Shown here: piece by piece, positions 25,619 through 33,567 of the stretch
Layout of the letters: each line of letters begins with the position of its first letter
Position numbering within the stretch: the first letter of the stretch is position 1
Assembly (NCBI GenBank): GCA_002345025.1
Contig: DDUX01000009.1
Span: forward strand, 1-36,521
Origin: Candidatus Accumulibacter iunctus
GTDB lineage: Bacteria; Pseudomonadota; Gammaproteobacteria; Burkholderiales; Rhodocyclaceae
DNA: 36,521 bases
Direction: 5' to 3'
Made by a program: the position numbers and the translations under genes
Notes under the pieces: model-generated
The model's input: the letters and a program-made list of their open reading frames with translations, nothing else
The model's database searches: none
Told to the model about the DNA's origin: nothing

Positions 25619-26569
25619 ATGGCCTACGACAGCCTGATGGTCTTTACTGGCAACGCCAACCCGGCACTCGCCGCCGACGTCGTCAGGAACCTCAGCATCT
25701 CGCTCGGCCGTGCGCATGTCGGACGCTTCTCCGACGGCGAGATCAGTGTCGAGATACAGGAACACGTTCGTGGCATGGACGTCTTCATCCTGCAGTCCAC
25801 CTGCGCGCCGGCGAACGAAAACCTGATGGAGATGCTGATCATGGTCGACGCGCTCAAGCGCGCCTCGGCCGCCCGCATCACCGCGGCCATCCCGTACTTC
25901 GGCTACGCGCGCCAGGATCGCCGCGTCCGTTCGGTGCGCGTGTCGATTGCCGCCAAGCTGGTGGCAGACCTGTTGACCGCCGCCGGCGTGCACCGGGTGT
26001 TGACCATGGACCTGCATACGGAGCAGATTCAGGGCTTCTTCAGCATCCCCGTCGACAACATCTATTCGCTGCCGATCATGCTCGGCGACGTCTGGAAGAA
26101 CGATTTCGAAAACCTGATGGTCGTCTCGCCCGACGTCGGCGGCGTCGTCCGCGCCCGCGCGCTGGCGAAGCGCCTTGAATGCGATCTGGCGATCATTGAC
26201 AAGCGGCGCCCGAAAGCCAACGTCTCCGAGGTGATGAACATCATCGGCGAGGTCGAGGGCCGCACCTGCGTCATCATGGACGACCTCGTCGACACCGCCG
26301 GCACCCTCTGCAAGGCGGCAACCGCGCTCAAGGAGCATGGTGCGAAGAAGGTGCTCTCCTACTGCGTCCACCCGGTTCTCTCAGGCAATGCCGTCGAGCG
26401 CATCAACACCTCGGATCTCGACGAACTGGTGGTCACCGATACCATACCGTTGCGTGACGACGCCAAGGAGTCGCCGCGAATCCGGGTTCTCTCGGTCGCC
26501 GGCATGCTGGCCGAGACGATCCGCCGCATCAGCAACGAGGACTCGGTCTCGTCGCTGTTCATCGAGTAG
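25619..26569 (+). CDS. prs: Ribose-phosphate pyrophosphokinase
   Basis: Makes PRPP from ribose 5-phosphate and ATP for purine, pyrimidine, His, Trp and NAD synthesis. The 316-residue length is standard for class I enzymes. Visible motifs are GNANPALA at the N-terminus, FSDGEISVEI, YFGYARQDRR (ATP site), DLHTEQIQGFF, the SPDVGGVVRA segment and the PRPP-binding loop DDLVDTAGTL. The ATG at 25619 follows AGAGGAAG. It is followed after 87 bases by the ribosomal protein L25 gene. Confidence 0.97.
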   Translation: MAYDSLMVFTGNANPALAADVVRNLSISLGRAHVGRFSDGEISVEIQEHVRGMDVFILQSTCAPANENLMEMLIMVDALKRASAARITAAIPYFGYARQDRRVRSVRVSIAAKLVADLLTAAGVHRVLTMDLHTEQIQGFFSIPVDNIYSLPIMLGDVWKNDFENLMVVSPDVGGVVRARALAKRLECDLAIIDKRRPKANVSEVMNIIGEVEGRTCVIMDDLVDTAGTLCKAATALKEHGAKKVLSYCVHPVLSGNAVERINTSDLDELVVTDTIPLRDDAKESPRIRVLSVAGMLAETIRRISNEDSVSSLFIE

Positions 26570-26656
26570 CCGGAGGCAGCCAGCTGCCGCCCGGCGCAGT
26601 CCTTTCTCAACCCCCCGTCTGGTCGCGGGCGGGGTATGTCCAACCAGGAGCTGTCC

Positions 26657-27262
26657 ATGAAGTTTCAGATTGAAGCGCGCAAGCGCACCTTGCAGGGGTC
26701 CGGAGCGAGCCGCCGCCTGCGTCGCCAGAGCCGTGTTCCGGCGATCATCTACGGTGGTCCGAAGCCGGTCGAACTGATCGACATCGATCACAACGAAATT
26801 CTCCTCAACCTCGCCAAGGAAGCCTTCCACTCGTCGGTCCTGACGCTGCAGGTCGATGGCGCCGCCGAGAGCGTCGTCCTGCGCGACTCGCAGGTGCATC
26901 CGTGGAAGCCGCTGGTCCTGCACTGCGACTTCCAGCGGGTCGATGCCGAACACGCCATCCACCAGCGGATTCCGCTGCATTTCATCAACGCCGAAATCGC
27001 GCCGGGCGTCAAGATCGCCGGCGGCAACGTCTCGCACGTGCACAACGAAATCGAGGTCAGCTGCCTGCCGCAGGATCTGCCGGCCTTCATCGAAGTCGAC
27101 CTCAAGGACCTCGAATCGGGCCACTCGATCCATGCTTCCGAGGTCGTCCTGCCGCCCGGTGTCAAACTGCTGCTGCATGGCGACGACTATGTCGTGGTGT
27201 CGATTCCGGCCAGAAGGAGTGGTGCCGACGTCGAGGAAGGCGAAGCCGGGACCGCCGCCTAG
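26657..27262 (+). CDS. rplY: 50S ribosomal protein L25, general stress protein Ctc type
   Basis: Binds 5S rRNA in the central protuberance of the 50S subunit. This is the long two-domain TL5/Ctc form (201 residues): an N-terminal L25 beta-barrel (about 1-90, RKRTLQGSGASRRLRRQ and VPAIIYGG) and a C-terminal TL5 domain (about 95-185). The acidic tail EEGEAG is typical. The ATG at 26657 has AGGAG seven bases upstream; an earlier in-frame ATG at 26636 overlaps that site and is rejected. Confidence 0.95.
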   Translation: MKFQIEARKRTLQGSGASRRLRRQSRVPAIIYGGPKPVELIDIDHNEILLNLAKEAFHSSVLTLQVDGAAESVVLRDSQVHPWKPLVLHCDFQRVDAEHAIHQRIPLHFINAEIAPGVKIAGGNVSHVHNEIEVSCLPQDLPAFIEVDLKDLESGHSIHASEVVLPPGVKLLLHGDDYVVVSIPARRSGADVEEGEAGTAA

Positions 27263-27281
27263 GCCCCCGCTTCCCCGCCAG

Positions 27282-27323
27282 GCCGCCGCCAGGCATTCGC
27301 TGCCGGCGGCGGCTTGTTGTTTT
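27282..27323 (+). terminator. Probable intrinsic terminator between rplY and pth
   Basis: A 9-bp stem GCCGCCGCC (27282-27290) and GGCGGCGGC (27305-27313) is followed by TTGTTGTTTT. It lies 19 bases after rplY and ends 19 bases before pth, so it could reduce read-through into the downstream genes. Confidence 0.65.
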
Positions 27324-27341
27324 CCCCGCGCACGAGACGCC

Positions 27342-27911
27342 ATGCCCCCACCCCGCCTGATCGTCGGCCTCGGCAACCCCGGCAGCGAGTACGAGGACAC
27401 CCGGCACAACGTCGGCTTCTGGTTCATCGACCATCTGGCGCGGCAACTGCCAGTGCGGCTGACGCCGCAGGGGAAGTTCTTCGGCCGCCTGGCGCGGCAC
27501 GGTGAACTCTGGCTGCTGCAACCGGCAACCTACATGAATCTCTCCGGGCAGGCGGTCGCCGCCGTCGCCCGTTTCTACCGCATCACCGCCGACGAAACCC
27601 TCGTCGTCCATGACGATCTCGACCTGCCCCCCGGCAGCATCCGCCTCAAGCAAGGTGGCGGCAACGGCGGCCACAATGGTCTCAAGGACATCCAGTCGCG
27701 TCTGGCGACGCCCGATTTCTGGCGGCTGCGGCTGGGCATCGGCCATCCCGGCGAGCGCAGCGAGGTCATCAACTACGTCCTCAAGGCGCCGCGGCGCGAG
27801 GAACGGGAGCTGATCGAGCCGGCGATCGACCGTTGTCTGCTCGCCTGGCCGCTGCTCGCCGCCGGCGACTACGCCGCGGCACAACGACAGTTGCACCTGA
27901 AAACCGTCTGA
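27342..27911 (+). CDS. pth: Peptidyl-tRNA hydrolase
   Basis: Releases tRNA from peptidyl-tRNAs dropped by ribosomes. The 189-residue protein carries the family motifs GLGNPG (9-14, with Asn12), catalytic H22 in DTRHNVGF, PATYMNLSG, HDDLDLPPG with the catalytic Asp, and KQGGGNGGHNGLKDI. The longer frame that contains it starts inside rplY and is not used. It lies 16 bases before ychF, a linkage conserved in most proteobacteria. Confidence 0.96.
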   Translation: MPPPRLIVGLGNPGSEYEDTRHNVGFWFIDHLARQLPVRLTPQGKFFGRLARHGELWLLQPATYMNLSGQAVAAVARFYRITADETLVVHDDLDLPPGSIRLKQGGGNGGHNGLKDIQSRLATPDFWRLRLGIGHPGERSEVINYVLKAPRREERELIEPAIDRCLLAWPLLAAGDYAAAQRQLHLKTV

Positions 27912-27927
27912 CCATGGAAACCTGCCA

Positions 27928-29019
27928 ATGAGCCTCCAATGCGGTATCGTCGGCCTGCCGAACGTCGGCAAGTCCACCCTTTTCAACGCCCTGACCAAGG
28001 CGGGAATCGCGGCCGAGAACTACCCCTTCTGCACCATCGAGCCGAACGTCGGCATCGTCGAAGTCCCCGACCCGCGCCTGCAGCAGATCGCCGCCATCGC
28101 CAGACCGCAGCGCGTGCAGCCGGCGATCGTCGAGTTCGTCGACATTGCCGGCCTGGTTGCCGGCGCCTCGAAGGGTGAAGGGCTCGGCAACCAGTTCCTC
28201 GCCAACATCCGCGAGACCGACGCCATCGTCAACGTCGTCCGCTGTTTCGACGACGAGAATGTCGTCCATGTCTCCGGCCGCGTCGACCCGCTTGCCGACA
28301 TCGAGACCATCCTCACCGAACTGGCGCTCGCCGACCTCACTGCCGTCGACCGCACGCTGAACCGCGACATCAAGAAGGCGCGCGCCGGTGACAAGGAGGC
28401 ACAGAAGATCGTTGGCGTCCTCGAGCGGCTGCAACCGCACCTCAACGAAGGCCAGCCCGCGCGGACGCTGCCGATGAGCAGCGATGAGCGGGCACTGCTC
28501 AAGCCGCTCTGCCTGCTGACGATCAAGCCGACGATGTACGTCGGCAATGTCCTCGAGGACGGCTTCGAGAACAACCCGCACCTCGAACGCCTGCGCCAGC
28601 ACGCTGCCGCCGAGGGCGCGCCGGTGGTCGCCCTGTGCGCCAAGATCGAGGCCGAACTGGCCGACCTCGACGATGAGGACAAGGCCGTCTTCCTCGCCGA
28701 TCTCGGCTTCGCGGAACCCGGACTCAACCGCCTCATCCGCGCTGCCTACCAGCTCCTCGGCCTGCAGACCTACTTCACCGCTGGCCCCAAGGAAGTTCGC
28801 GCCTGGACCATCCATATCGGCGATACGGCGCCACAGGCCGCCGGCGTCATCCACAGCGATTTCGAGCGCGGCTTCATCCGCGCGCAGACCATCTCCTTCG
28901 CCGACTTCATCGCCTGCAAGGGCGAACAGGGCGCCCGCGAAGCCGGCAAGATGCGCGCCGAAGGCAAGGAATACGTCGTCAGGGACGGCGACGTGCTGAA
29001 CTTCCTGTTCAACGTCTAG
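27928..29019 (+). CDS. ychF: Redox-regulated Obg-family ATPase YchF
   Basis: A 363-residue ribosome-associated P-loop ATPase, universally conserved and linked to stress tolerance and translation. The P-loop GLPNVGKST is at 9-17, switch segment NYPFCTIEPN follows, DIAGLV is G3, and the G4 position is not NKxD, in line with the known preference for ATP over GTP. The coiled-coil insertion lies near residues 135-165, and the C-terminal TGS domain includes FTAGPKEVRAWTI and the end GDVLNFLFNV. The reading frame is complete. Confidence 0.97.
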   Translation: MSLQCGIVGLPNVGKSTLFNALTKAGIAAENYPFCTIEPNVGIVEVPDPRLQQIAAIARPQRVQPAIVEFVDIAGLVAGASKGEGLGNQFLANIRETDAIVNVVRCFDDENVVHVSGRVDPLADIETILTELALADLTAVDRTLNRDIKKARAGDKEAQKIVGVLERLQPHLNEGQPARTLPMSSDERALLKPLCLLTIKPTMYVGNVLEDGFENNPHLERLRQHAAAEGAPVVALCAKIEAELADLDDEDKAVFLADLGFAEPGLNRLIRAAYQLLGLQTYFTAGPKEVRAWTIHIGDTAPQAAGVIHSDFERGFIRAQTISFADFIACKGEQGAREAGKMRAEGKEYVVRDGDVLNFLFNV

Positions 29020-29353
29020 GCGGATGCCGATGGGGTTCCGGCAACACCGGACCCCGCCAGGCAGAACGTTCCCGTCGCGCACGGACGGCCGCTCCCGGGC
29101 CCCCGCGCTGGCGGCGATTTCGCGACTGCCTGATCTTGTCGCAGCCGAGCGAATTCAGTTACTGTCCCCGTAATACCGCATGACCATCTCCTCGATTGCT
29201 GCGGGGACGTCCCCCGCAGCGAGGAGGATCGAGGATTAACGAGTGAGTTGGGAAAGGGGGCGTCGAGGCCTCGATCACTTCAAACGAAAGCTGGAGCCGA
29301 AAGACGGCGGCGACCGAGGCGCCGGGGTGCCTACTCCGGCGCGTAGCGCTTCA
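29020..29353. other. Gene-free spacer between ychF and the cassette array
   Basis: No credible gene is present. It holds a hairpin just after ychF (29032-29055: GGGG-T-TCCGG and CCGGACCCC around CAACA) without a T-run, the motif ACTGTCCCCGTAAT at 29161-29174, a large nested inverted repeat at 29190-29234, and a 7-bp inverted repeat GCGCCGG/CCGGCGC (29319-29325 and 29336-29342). This spacer is the junction between core genome and cassette array. Confidence 0.6.
29190..29234. repeat. Nested inverted repeat (long hairpin)
   Basis: The outer arms CCTCGAT (29190-29196) and ATCGAGG (29228-29234) enclose an inner perfect 9-bp stem GCTGCGGGG (29198-29206) and CCCCGCAGC (29212-29220) with loop ACGTC. 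GAGGAGG lies between the inner and outer right arms. It could be a REP/MITE-type mobile hairpin or a strong transcription barrier at the array edge. The copy number elsewhere in the genome is unknown. Confidence 0.6.
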
Positions 29354-29422
29354 GTTCAACGTGAAGGACACCGGAGCTGCGCGGCTTTATCGCGCAGCGT
29401 TCGGTGGACCGCAGGCTTAGAC
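29354..29422 (-). other. attC site 1 (left end of array)
   Basis: On the minus strand the site runs from GTCTAAG (29422-29416, one mismatch to RYYYAAC) to GTTGAAC (29360-29354, perfect GTTRRRY), 69 bp in all. A central stem CTGCGCG/CGCGCAG and arms CCACCG/CCGGTG lie between. It follows the SGNH hydrolase gene, as expected at the 3' end of a cassette. No cassette gene is found to its left, so it marks the distal end of the array. Confidence 0.8.
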
Positions 29423-29426
29423 ATCG

Positions 29427-30227
29427 TCATGCTAGGCCGATCTTCTCGAGGATAGGACGCCACTTCTGCACCGCGATCTTCTTGAAGCCAGATGGCTTTG
29501 GATGAAGTTCGTTTGCCCAGTCTCCTTCCACAAGCGTATCGGTGCTATCCACGAGAATGATGCGTGCTTTGTCGATCTTAGTTAGCTCTTCCAGTTCAGA
29601 GGTAATTCGATTGATCAAGTGCTTGATGCACTCGTGATGTAGCTTGTCAGGAACTTTGGCGTCTATCAACGCTGGCTTAAGCCAAGCTCCTTTGCTTCCG
29701 AATACACCCTTACCGGAAGGAAAAGCATAGTCGTAATTGTGCATAACGATCGTCGTCTTCGTGGTTGTCGATGCAAGCACCTGACCGATCAGGGCACGAT
29801 AACTGTCAGAAGTCTTTCTCATCAGCCAGTTAAGCGTTCTCTCATCATCACCTGGCTTGAAGCAGTCGGCAGCTTTTTTCGCCTTTGTGCAATCGTCATT
29901 CAACAAGGGCCGCAGATCGTTGAAACCAGCAAAGTCATTTCCACCACCGCTGATAAACACGCTGGAAAGTGCCGATCCGTGATGGCTCAACGCGGTTTTG
30001 ACAGACTTGCTGTATTTTCCATAAACGTAGTCGAACGCCTCTGCTCCATTGTTACCGAGGGCAAGGACGTAGTGCTCTTTCTTTGCGACGAGGCGCCCTA
30101 GTTGGTTCACTAGCGAACCACCGGGGAACGGATACCAGAACCAAGAGTCTCCGATTGCGAGAATGGACGGATAGTGACTGTCGTTTTGCATAGACGGCCA
30201 ATCCCAGTACACGTTTTCAAAATTCAT
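29427..30227 (-). CDS. SGNH/GDSL-type hydrolase, cassette-borne
   Basis: A 266-residue esterase/lipase-like protein. Block I is GDSW at 26-29 (nucleophile Ser28), an oxyanion Gly/Asn segment is LGNNGAEA (57-64), block III is GGND (95-98), and the catalytic D-x-x-H block is represented by ANELHPKPSGF near the C-terminus. The unusual GDSWFWYPFPGG start, rather than GDS[LI], defines a subgroup I know only as SGNH/GDSL hydrolases of unknown substrate. No signal peptide is seen. The ATG at 30227 follows GAGGAG; a longer frame would run into the intron end and is rejected. Its GC content is well below that of the core genes. It lies between the split attC and attC 1. Confidence 0.82.
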   Translation of the reverse strand: MNFENVYWDWPSMQNDSHYPSILAIGDSWFWYPFPGGSLVNQLGRLVAKKEHYVLALGNNGAEAFDYVYGKYSKSVKTALSHHGSALSSVFISGGGNDFAGFNDLRPLLNDDCTKAKKAADCFKPGDDERTLNWLMRKTSDSYRALIGQVLASTTTKTTIVMHNYDYAFPSGKGVFGSKGAWLKPALIDAKVPDKLHHECIKHLINRITSELEELTKIDKARIILVDSTDTLVEGDWANELHPKPSGFKKIAVQKWRPILEKIGLA

Positions 30228-30271
30228 GCTCTCTCTCCTCGTAGATGATTGATGCGACGAACCGATGCCCA

Positions 30272-31595
30272 ATCGGGATAGGAGAAAGCCTCGCGGCCTC
30301 CCCCTCCCGCACCACCGGACGAACGGGTCACGTATCCGGCGGTTCGATGAAGCAAATTCCTACCGCGGCGCAAGGCTCGGCAGTCCCATTCGTTCGAAGA
30401 AGCGCAAGGGTAGCACGATCGACAGGGCCGACTTCTGCGACACCCGCCATGGACCGTGTGCGGACTTGCTGGCATGCCACGCTTCACGCACCGACACGCC
30501 GCGTTTGCGCAGTTCCCGATAGCCCGCTCGACCCCATTGCTTCCAGAGAAGGCTTGCAGGTCCATATCCACCACCCAGTGGTAGCCGCCTCGGATATTGG
30601 CCTGGACGGCGCGGACGGCCTGGTGGGCCGAGCGCTTCGGGCGGAATCCGTAGCTCTGGGGGTGAAAGTGCGGTTCCCATAGCGCCGAGATGACCTGCGC
30701 GATGGCTTGCTGTATGAAACGGTCCAACACCGTCGGGATGCCCAGCGGGCGTTTCTTCCCGTCGGCCTTGTCGATTTCCACGCGCTTGACCGGTTGCGGA
30801 CGGTAGCGGCCCGCCTCCAGTTGCTCGCGGATTTCCGGCCAGTGGTGTCGGAGGTAGTCCGGAAGTGCCTCAACGGTCATGCCGTCGAGATCCGGCGCGC
30901 CCTTGTTCTGGCGCACTTGCTTCAGGGCGCGTCGCAAATTGGTCCGATCCAGCACCTGGGCCAGCAACGCTTGGGAAGGAATCGACTCGGGGTTCCCTGA
31001 CAATCCAGCGACGAGTTCATCCTGCGGGGTTGCCGCAGCCTGCGTGAGCAGGTGGTCAGATGCGGTCCCGTCTCTCTTCGTCATGGTCCTTCGTCTTTCA
31101 TCGTTCGGGCCTTCGGTGGGAAGCGCCACCCACTATGCCCTCTGCTGACTTCTCCACGGCATTCAGCGCCAGTCACCCAACGCCCAGCCTCGTTGCTCTG
31201 AGGCACCGGGGAGACCTCCCGGGGTAAGACGCGTTACCTTCGCTGCGTGGACGCCGGATTTACAAAATGCACCCCAGCCGCAGATGGCGGGCTTCGCGGT
31301 CACGTGCCCGCTCGCCCCGGATGCATCACGCCTCATATCCGGTTTTTGTTCATCGCCCCGCAGCTTTGGATTGGGCTTCCAACCGCTCGCAGAGCTCGCG
31401 TCGTTCCAGCGGCCAAGAGCAAAGCAGTTTGCTCTTGGAAACCCCGCTTCCACCCTCCGCACCTCGCCTCACGACGACGCACTTGCCCTTCTCCTTGCCT
31501 TCGGCTCTGCGTAGTGGGGTTCGACGCACCGCAGGTGCGGCAAAACCTGACCATAGGACTTGCACCTATGAAGTAACGCGCCATGCCCGGCGCAC
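30272..31595 (-). mobile_element. Group II intron (IIC-type) inserted in attC, internally deleted
   Basis: The intron starts GTGCGCC at 31595 on the minus strand and ends CCCGAT at 30272. Near the 3' end a domain V-like hairpin (30345-30309, GAACCGCCGG...CCGGTGGTGC) and a domain VI-like stem precede the AT end. The 5' exon carries a hairpin of the GC-rich attC arms, as group IIC introns require a stem-loop upstream. Joining the exons gives ...GGT|TGGGC, a perfect GTTGGGC core. Full-length relatives are near 1.9-2 kb by my recollection; this copy is 1,324 bp because the reverse transcriptase is deleted in the middle. Splicing could still occur only with a maturase from elsewhere. Confidence 0.85.
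30360..31084 (-). pseudogene. Group II intron reverse transcriptase/maturase, internally deleted and frameshifted
   Basis: The N-terminal part (start 31084, MTKRDGTASD) encodes RT blocks 0-3 (KGAPDLDGMTVEAL, ADGKKRPLGIPTVLDRFIQQ, SYGFRPKRSAHQAV) and ends at VVDMDLQAF, the first catalytic Asp. At about 30547-30552 the frame shifts, and the next recognisable sequence is the far C-terminus in another frame (LWKQWGRAGYRELRKRGVS ... SIVLPLRFFERMGLPSLAPR, stop 30360). The YADD motif, the rest of the palm, the thumb and most of the maturase domain are missing, roughly 200-250 codons by comparison with remembered family length. The product cannot have RT activity. In its original frame the stump runs on to a stop at 30224, past the intron's 3' end and over the start codon of the SGNH hydrolase gene. 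Confidence 0.88.
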
Positions 31596-31657
31596 ACCTT
31601 CAAAATCACCGGCCTGCGCGGCCTTTCGCGCAGGTCCGGTGGACTGCAGGGTTAGCG
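31596..31657 (-). other. attC site 2, 5' part, interrupted by group II intron
   Basis: From CGCTAAC (31657-31651) the minus strand runs through CCTGCAGTCCACCGG, stem ACCTGCGCG-AAAGG-CCGCGCAGG and CCGGTGATTTTGAAGGT to 31596, where the intron begins. The last five bases of the site, TGGGC, lie at 30271-30267 beyond the intron. The rebuilt attC would be 67 bp with core GTTGGGC. It closes the cassette carrying the 372-residue gene. Confidence 0.82.
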
Positions 31658-31760
31658 AAGTAATCGGGCCGCGGCCGCAAATCGTCCCGAAGTAAGTCAT
31701 TGCGAGGTGTATACAAATCAATCACTTGAGATGACTTACTTGAGAGCCGTCGCCGTTCCA

Positions 31761-32879
31761 CTAACGCTCATCCTCAAGCACCTTCGAGACCCCAACGAGG
31801 TAGGCCATCGAGTTCTTTCGTACGAGGTTTCGGCGTTGCACGTAGTAATCAACGACCGCTGGAACTGCGGGTGCGAGGGCTCCAGCGAATGCGGCGATCG
31901 CCGTGGGAAGACTCAAACTTGCAAGGTATGCGAGCGATATTGTCGGCACTTCCCATTTCGTGACCGCTTTGACGAGGTCTCCGAATAGCTTGTCACGGGC
32001 CAAGGCCATTTCGGACCGAAGCTCCAGCATGCGTGGACGAACGTCATTCACGATAAGCCTTGCTGCCTCTGCGCCAAACTGTTCGGCAGGGATATCGAGA
32101 AGTTTCTGTCCCAAGCGCTCAACTTCCAAAGACCAGGCGGCATATGCATCTTTGGCTGACGTCCGGTATTCGAAGAGGTCCTTCATATTCAGATTTGACA
32201 GGGACTCATCTGGGAGAACCGACTTCGTTATCGCCAAACCAAGCAGGGACGCGGCAGAGGCTGGCTGAGAAACGTAATTGCGGTCTGATGCGCGGAGCGC
32301 GATCAGATGGCAAAAGTATGGATCATCAGAAACGGGGCTAAGCTGTGCTGACTCCGCGACTATCAGAGCGTTTGTCACTTGGATCGATGCTTCGATAAGC
32401 AGGGTGCTGAGGGTCTGTCGACGCCCTGCCACCGTGTCTGGAACAAAGAGCAGCTTTGGTTCGGTCGGGCTTCCGTACTCTCCTTCATAAAGGGTTGGGT
32501 CCTTGAGGAGTTCATCAAGCACTTGATGTCCAGTACCCCAGCCGTAGTTCGCTTTTAGCTGAACGAGGCGACGCTGAAATGTCTCGTCATTCTTCAGCCC
32601 ATCAAGGACGGTGCGAATAAAGTTGGCGTCCTTTAGGTCCGCCTCAATGTAGCGAAGATACAAGTCCCTCTTTTGCCCGTCAGGTGGAACGTGTACTGAG
32701 AACGAAACCGGTGCGTCGTCGATACGAAACTGGCGAAACTCAGAATCGCGTCCAACGGTCCCAAAATTTCCCACCATGACCGACGGGCGATCCATGAAGG
32801 CAATCTCGTCCGCTAGCAAGACTAGTCGTTTAAGGGTCTCGAAGCTACAGATCGTCCCGCCGGAGTAGAGAACGCGCAT
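31761..32879 (-). CDS. Hypothetical cassette protein with C-terminal hydrophobic region (372 aa)
   Basis: No family recognised. The protein begins MRVLYSGGTICSFETLKRLV and has a mixed alpha/beta-looking N-terminal half (YSGGT, LADEIAFMDRPSVM). A helical central region and a hydrophobic stretch near residues 318-345 (ISLAYLASLSLPTAIAAFAG and AVPAVVDYY) suggest one or two membrane-associated helices just before a basic tail. The start at 32879 is chosen over a longer frame that would include the attC sequence. It is the longest gene of the array, with GC content below that of the core genes. Cassette genes of this size often act in stress or phage interaction, but nothing specific can be stated. 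Confidence 0.75.
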   Translation of the reverse strand: MRVLYSGGTICSFETLKRLVLLADEIAFMDRPSVMVGNFGTVGRDSEFRQFRIDDAPVSFSVHVPPDGQKRDLYLRYIEADLKDANFIRTVLDGLKNDETFQRRLVQLKANYGWGTGHQVLDELLKDPTLYEGEYGSPTEPKLLFVPDTVAGRRQTLSTLLIEASIQVTNALIVAESAQLSPVSDDPYFCHLIALRASDRNYVSQPASAASLLGLAITKSVLPDESLSNLNMKDLFEYRTSAKDAYAAWSLEVERLGQKLLDIPAEQFGAEAARLIVNDVRPRMLELRSEMALARDKLFGDLVKAVTKWEVPTISLAYLASLSLPTAIAAFAGALAPAVPAVVDYYVQRRNLVRKNSMAYLVGVSKVLEDER

Positions 32880-32896
32880 GTTTGTCTTTCTGCGAC

Positions 32897-32995
32897 GGCT
32901 AACGTTTGACGTGAGGGGCCACCGTAGCGGCGAAGCCGCGAAGGGAACCTGCAAGCGCAGCTTGCAGGCGGTCCCTCTCGACGGAATGGTTAGGC
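32897..32995 (-). other. attC site 3
   Basis: The outer ends are GCCTAAC (32995-32989, perfect RYYYAAC) and GTTAGCC (32903-32897, one mismatch to GTTRRRY). The inner arms GTCGAGAGGGAC and GTGGCCCCTCACGTC pair imperfectly around a long inner structure with two stems, CTGCAAG-CTGCG-CTTGCAG and GCGGC-TTC-GCCGC. At 99 bp it is the longest site here. Confidence 0.82.
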
Positions 32996-33004
32996 CAGAG
33001 AGCG

Positions 33005-33562
33005 CTACTCACGGAAAGCTGCCTCAAGATCGGCTTCGCGAGTGGTGGCCACAAAGAAGTTAAACATCAGATCGATGGCCTCTTGAGCGTCGGCCTCCAT
33101 AATCGCAACAGGATGAGCCTTCTCCTCCATGACTCTCGCTCCAAGCGTATGTGGATGATCACTTTCCTTAAGATGAGCGAATGAGTTGCGGCGCAGGCTT
33201 AAGGCCTTAGCTCTTTGGAGCCAATCGGGAGGAAATAGCTTTACTTCGATTGCCATGTCAATGGCCTGACTGAATAACGGGCTCCCCTTTGTGCGCCCCT
33301 TGAGTTGAAGCTCTTCAACGAGAGCGTGTTCGATAAACGCCATTGCGACGAACAGGGTCGCCACGAAATGGCCATCAGTGAATGTTCCGCGCGCTTCCTC
33401 TATAAGCCTTAGTGTCTCTGCCCTTCCCATTATCATTGGGTAGCTTGCACTGTGCAGAGACAGCCATTCAATGCGGTTAGCGCGCTCACTGCGCCGCATG
33501 GCGTCGCTTTCACTCAAGGCGAGCAGAAGTTTTTCGCGCATGTTGTCAGGGGCGGAATTCAT
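33005..33562 (-). CDS. Hypothetical cassette protein with HEPN-like motif (185 aa)
   Basis: A helical protein of 185 residues. The segment LSLRRNSFAHLKE contains R125-N-S-F-A-H130, an Rx4H motif of the type found in HEPN-domain nucleases, and helices around residues 66-90 and 155-175 would fit the four-helix bundle. The family assignment is tentative; many non-nuclease HEPN proteins share the motif. The ATG at 33562 lies five bases after the preceding attC core and has no clear ribosome binding site; another ATG is at codon 8. The stop is just before attC 3. The GC content is below the core average. Confidence 0.75.
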   Translation of the reverse strand: MNSAPDNMREKLLLALSESDAMRRSERANRIEWLSLHSASYPMIMGRAETLRLIEEARGTFTDGHFVATLFVAMAFIEHALVEELQLKGRTKGSPLFSQAIDMAIEVKLFPPDWLQRAKALSLRRNSFAHLKESDHPHTLGARVMEEKAHPVAIMEADAQEAIDLMFNFFVATTREADLEAAFRE

Positions 33563-33567
33563 GTGAG

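Noticed and set aside
29032..29055. Rho-independent terminator for ychF
   Set aside because: The stem is strong, but no T-run follows, so it is described only as a hairpin in the spacer entry.
29739..30101. Plus-strand frame of 120 codons inside the SGNH hydrolase
   Set aside because: It is the antisense shadow of a gene with clear catalytic motifs and shows no start signals.
31163..31576. Short frames on both strands in the intron 5' region
   Set aside because: This stretch is structural group II intron RNA (domains I-III) between the 5' end and the reverse transcriptase start; the frames are incidental.
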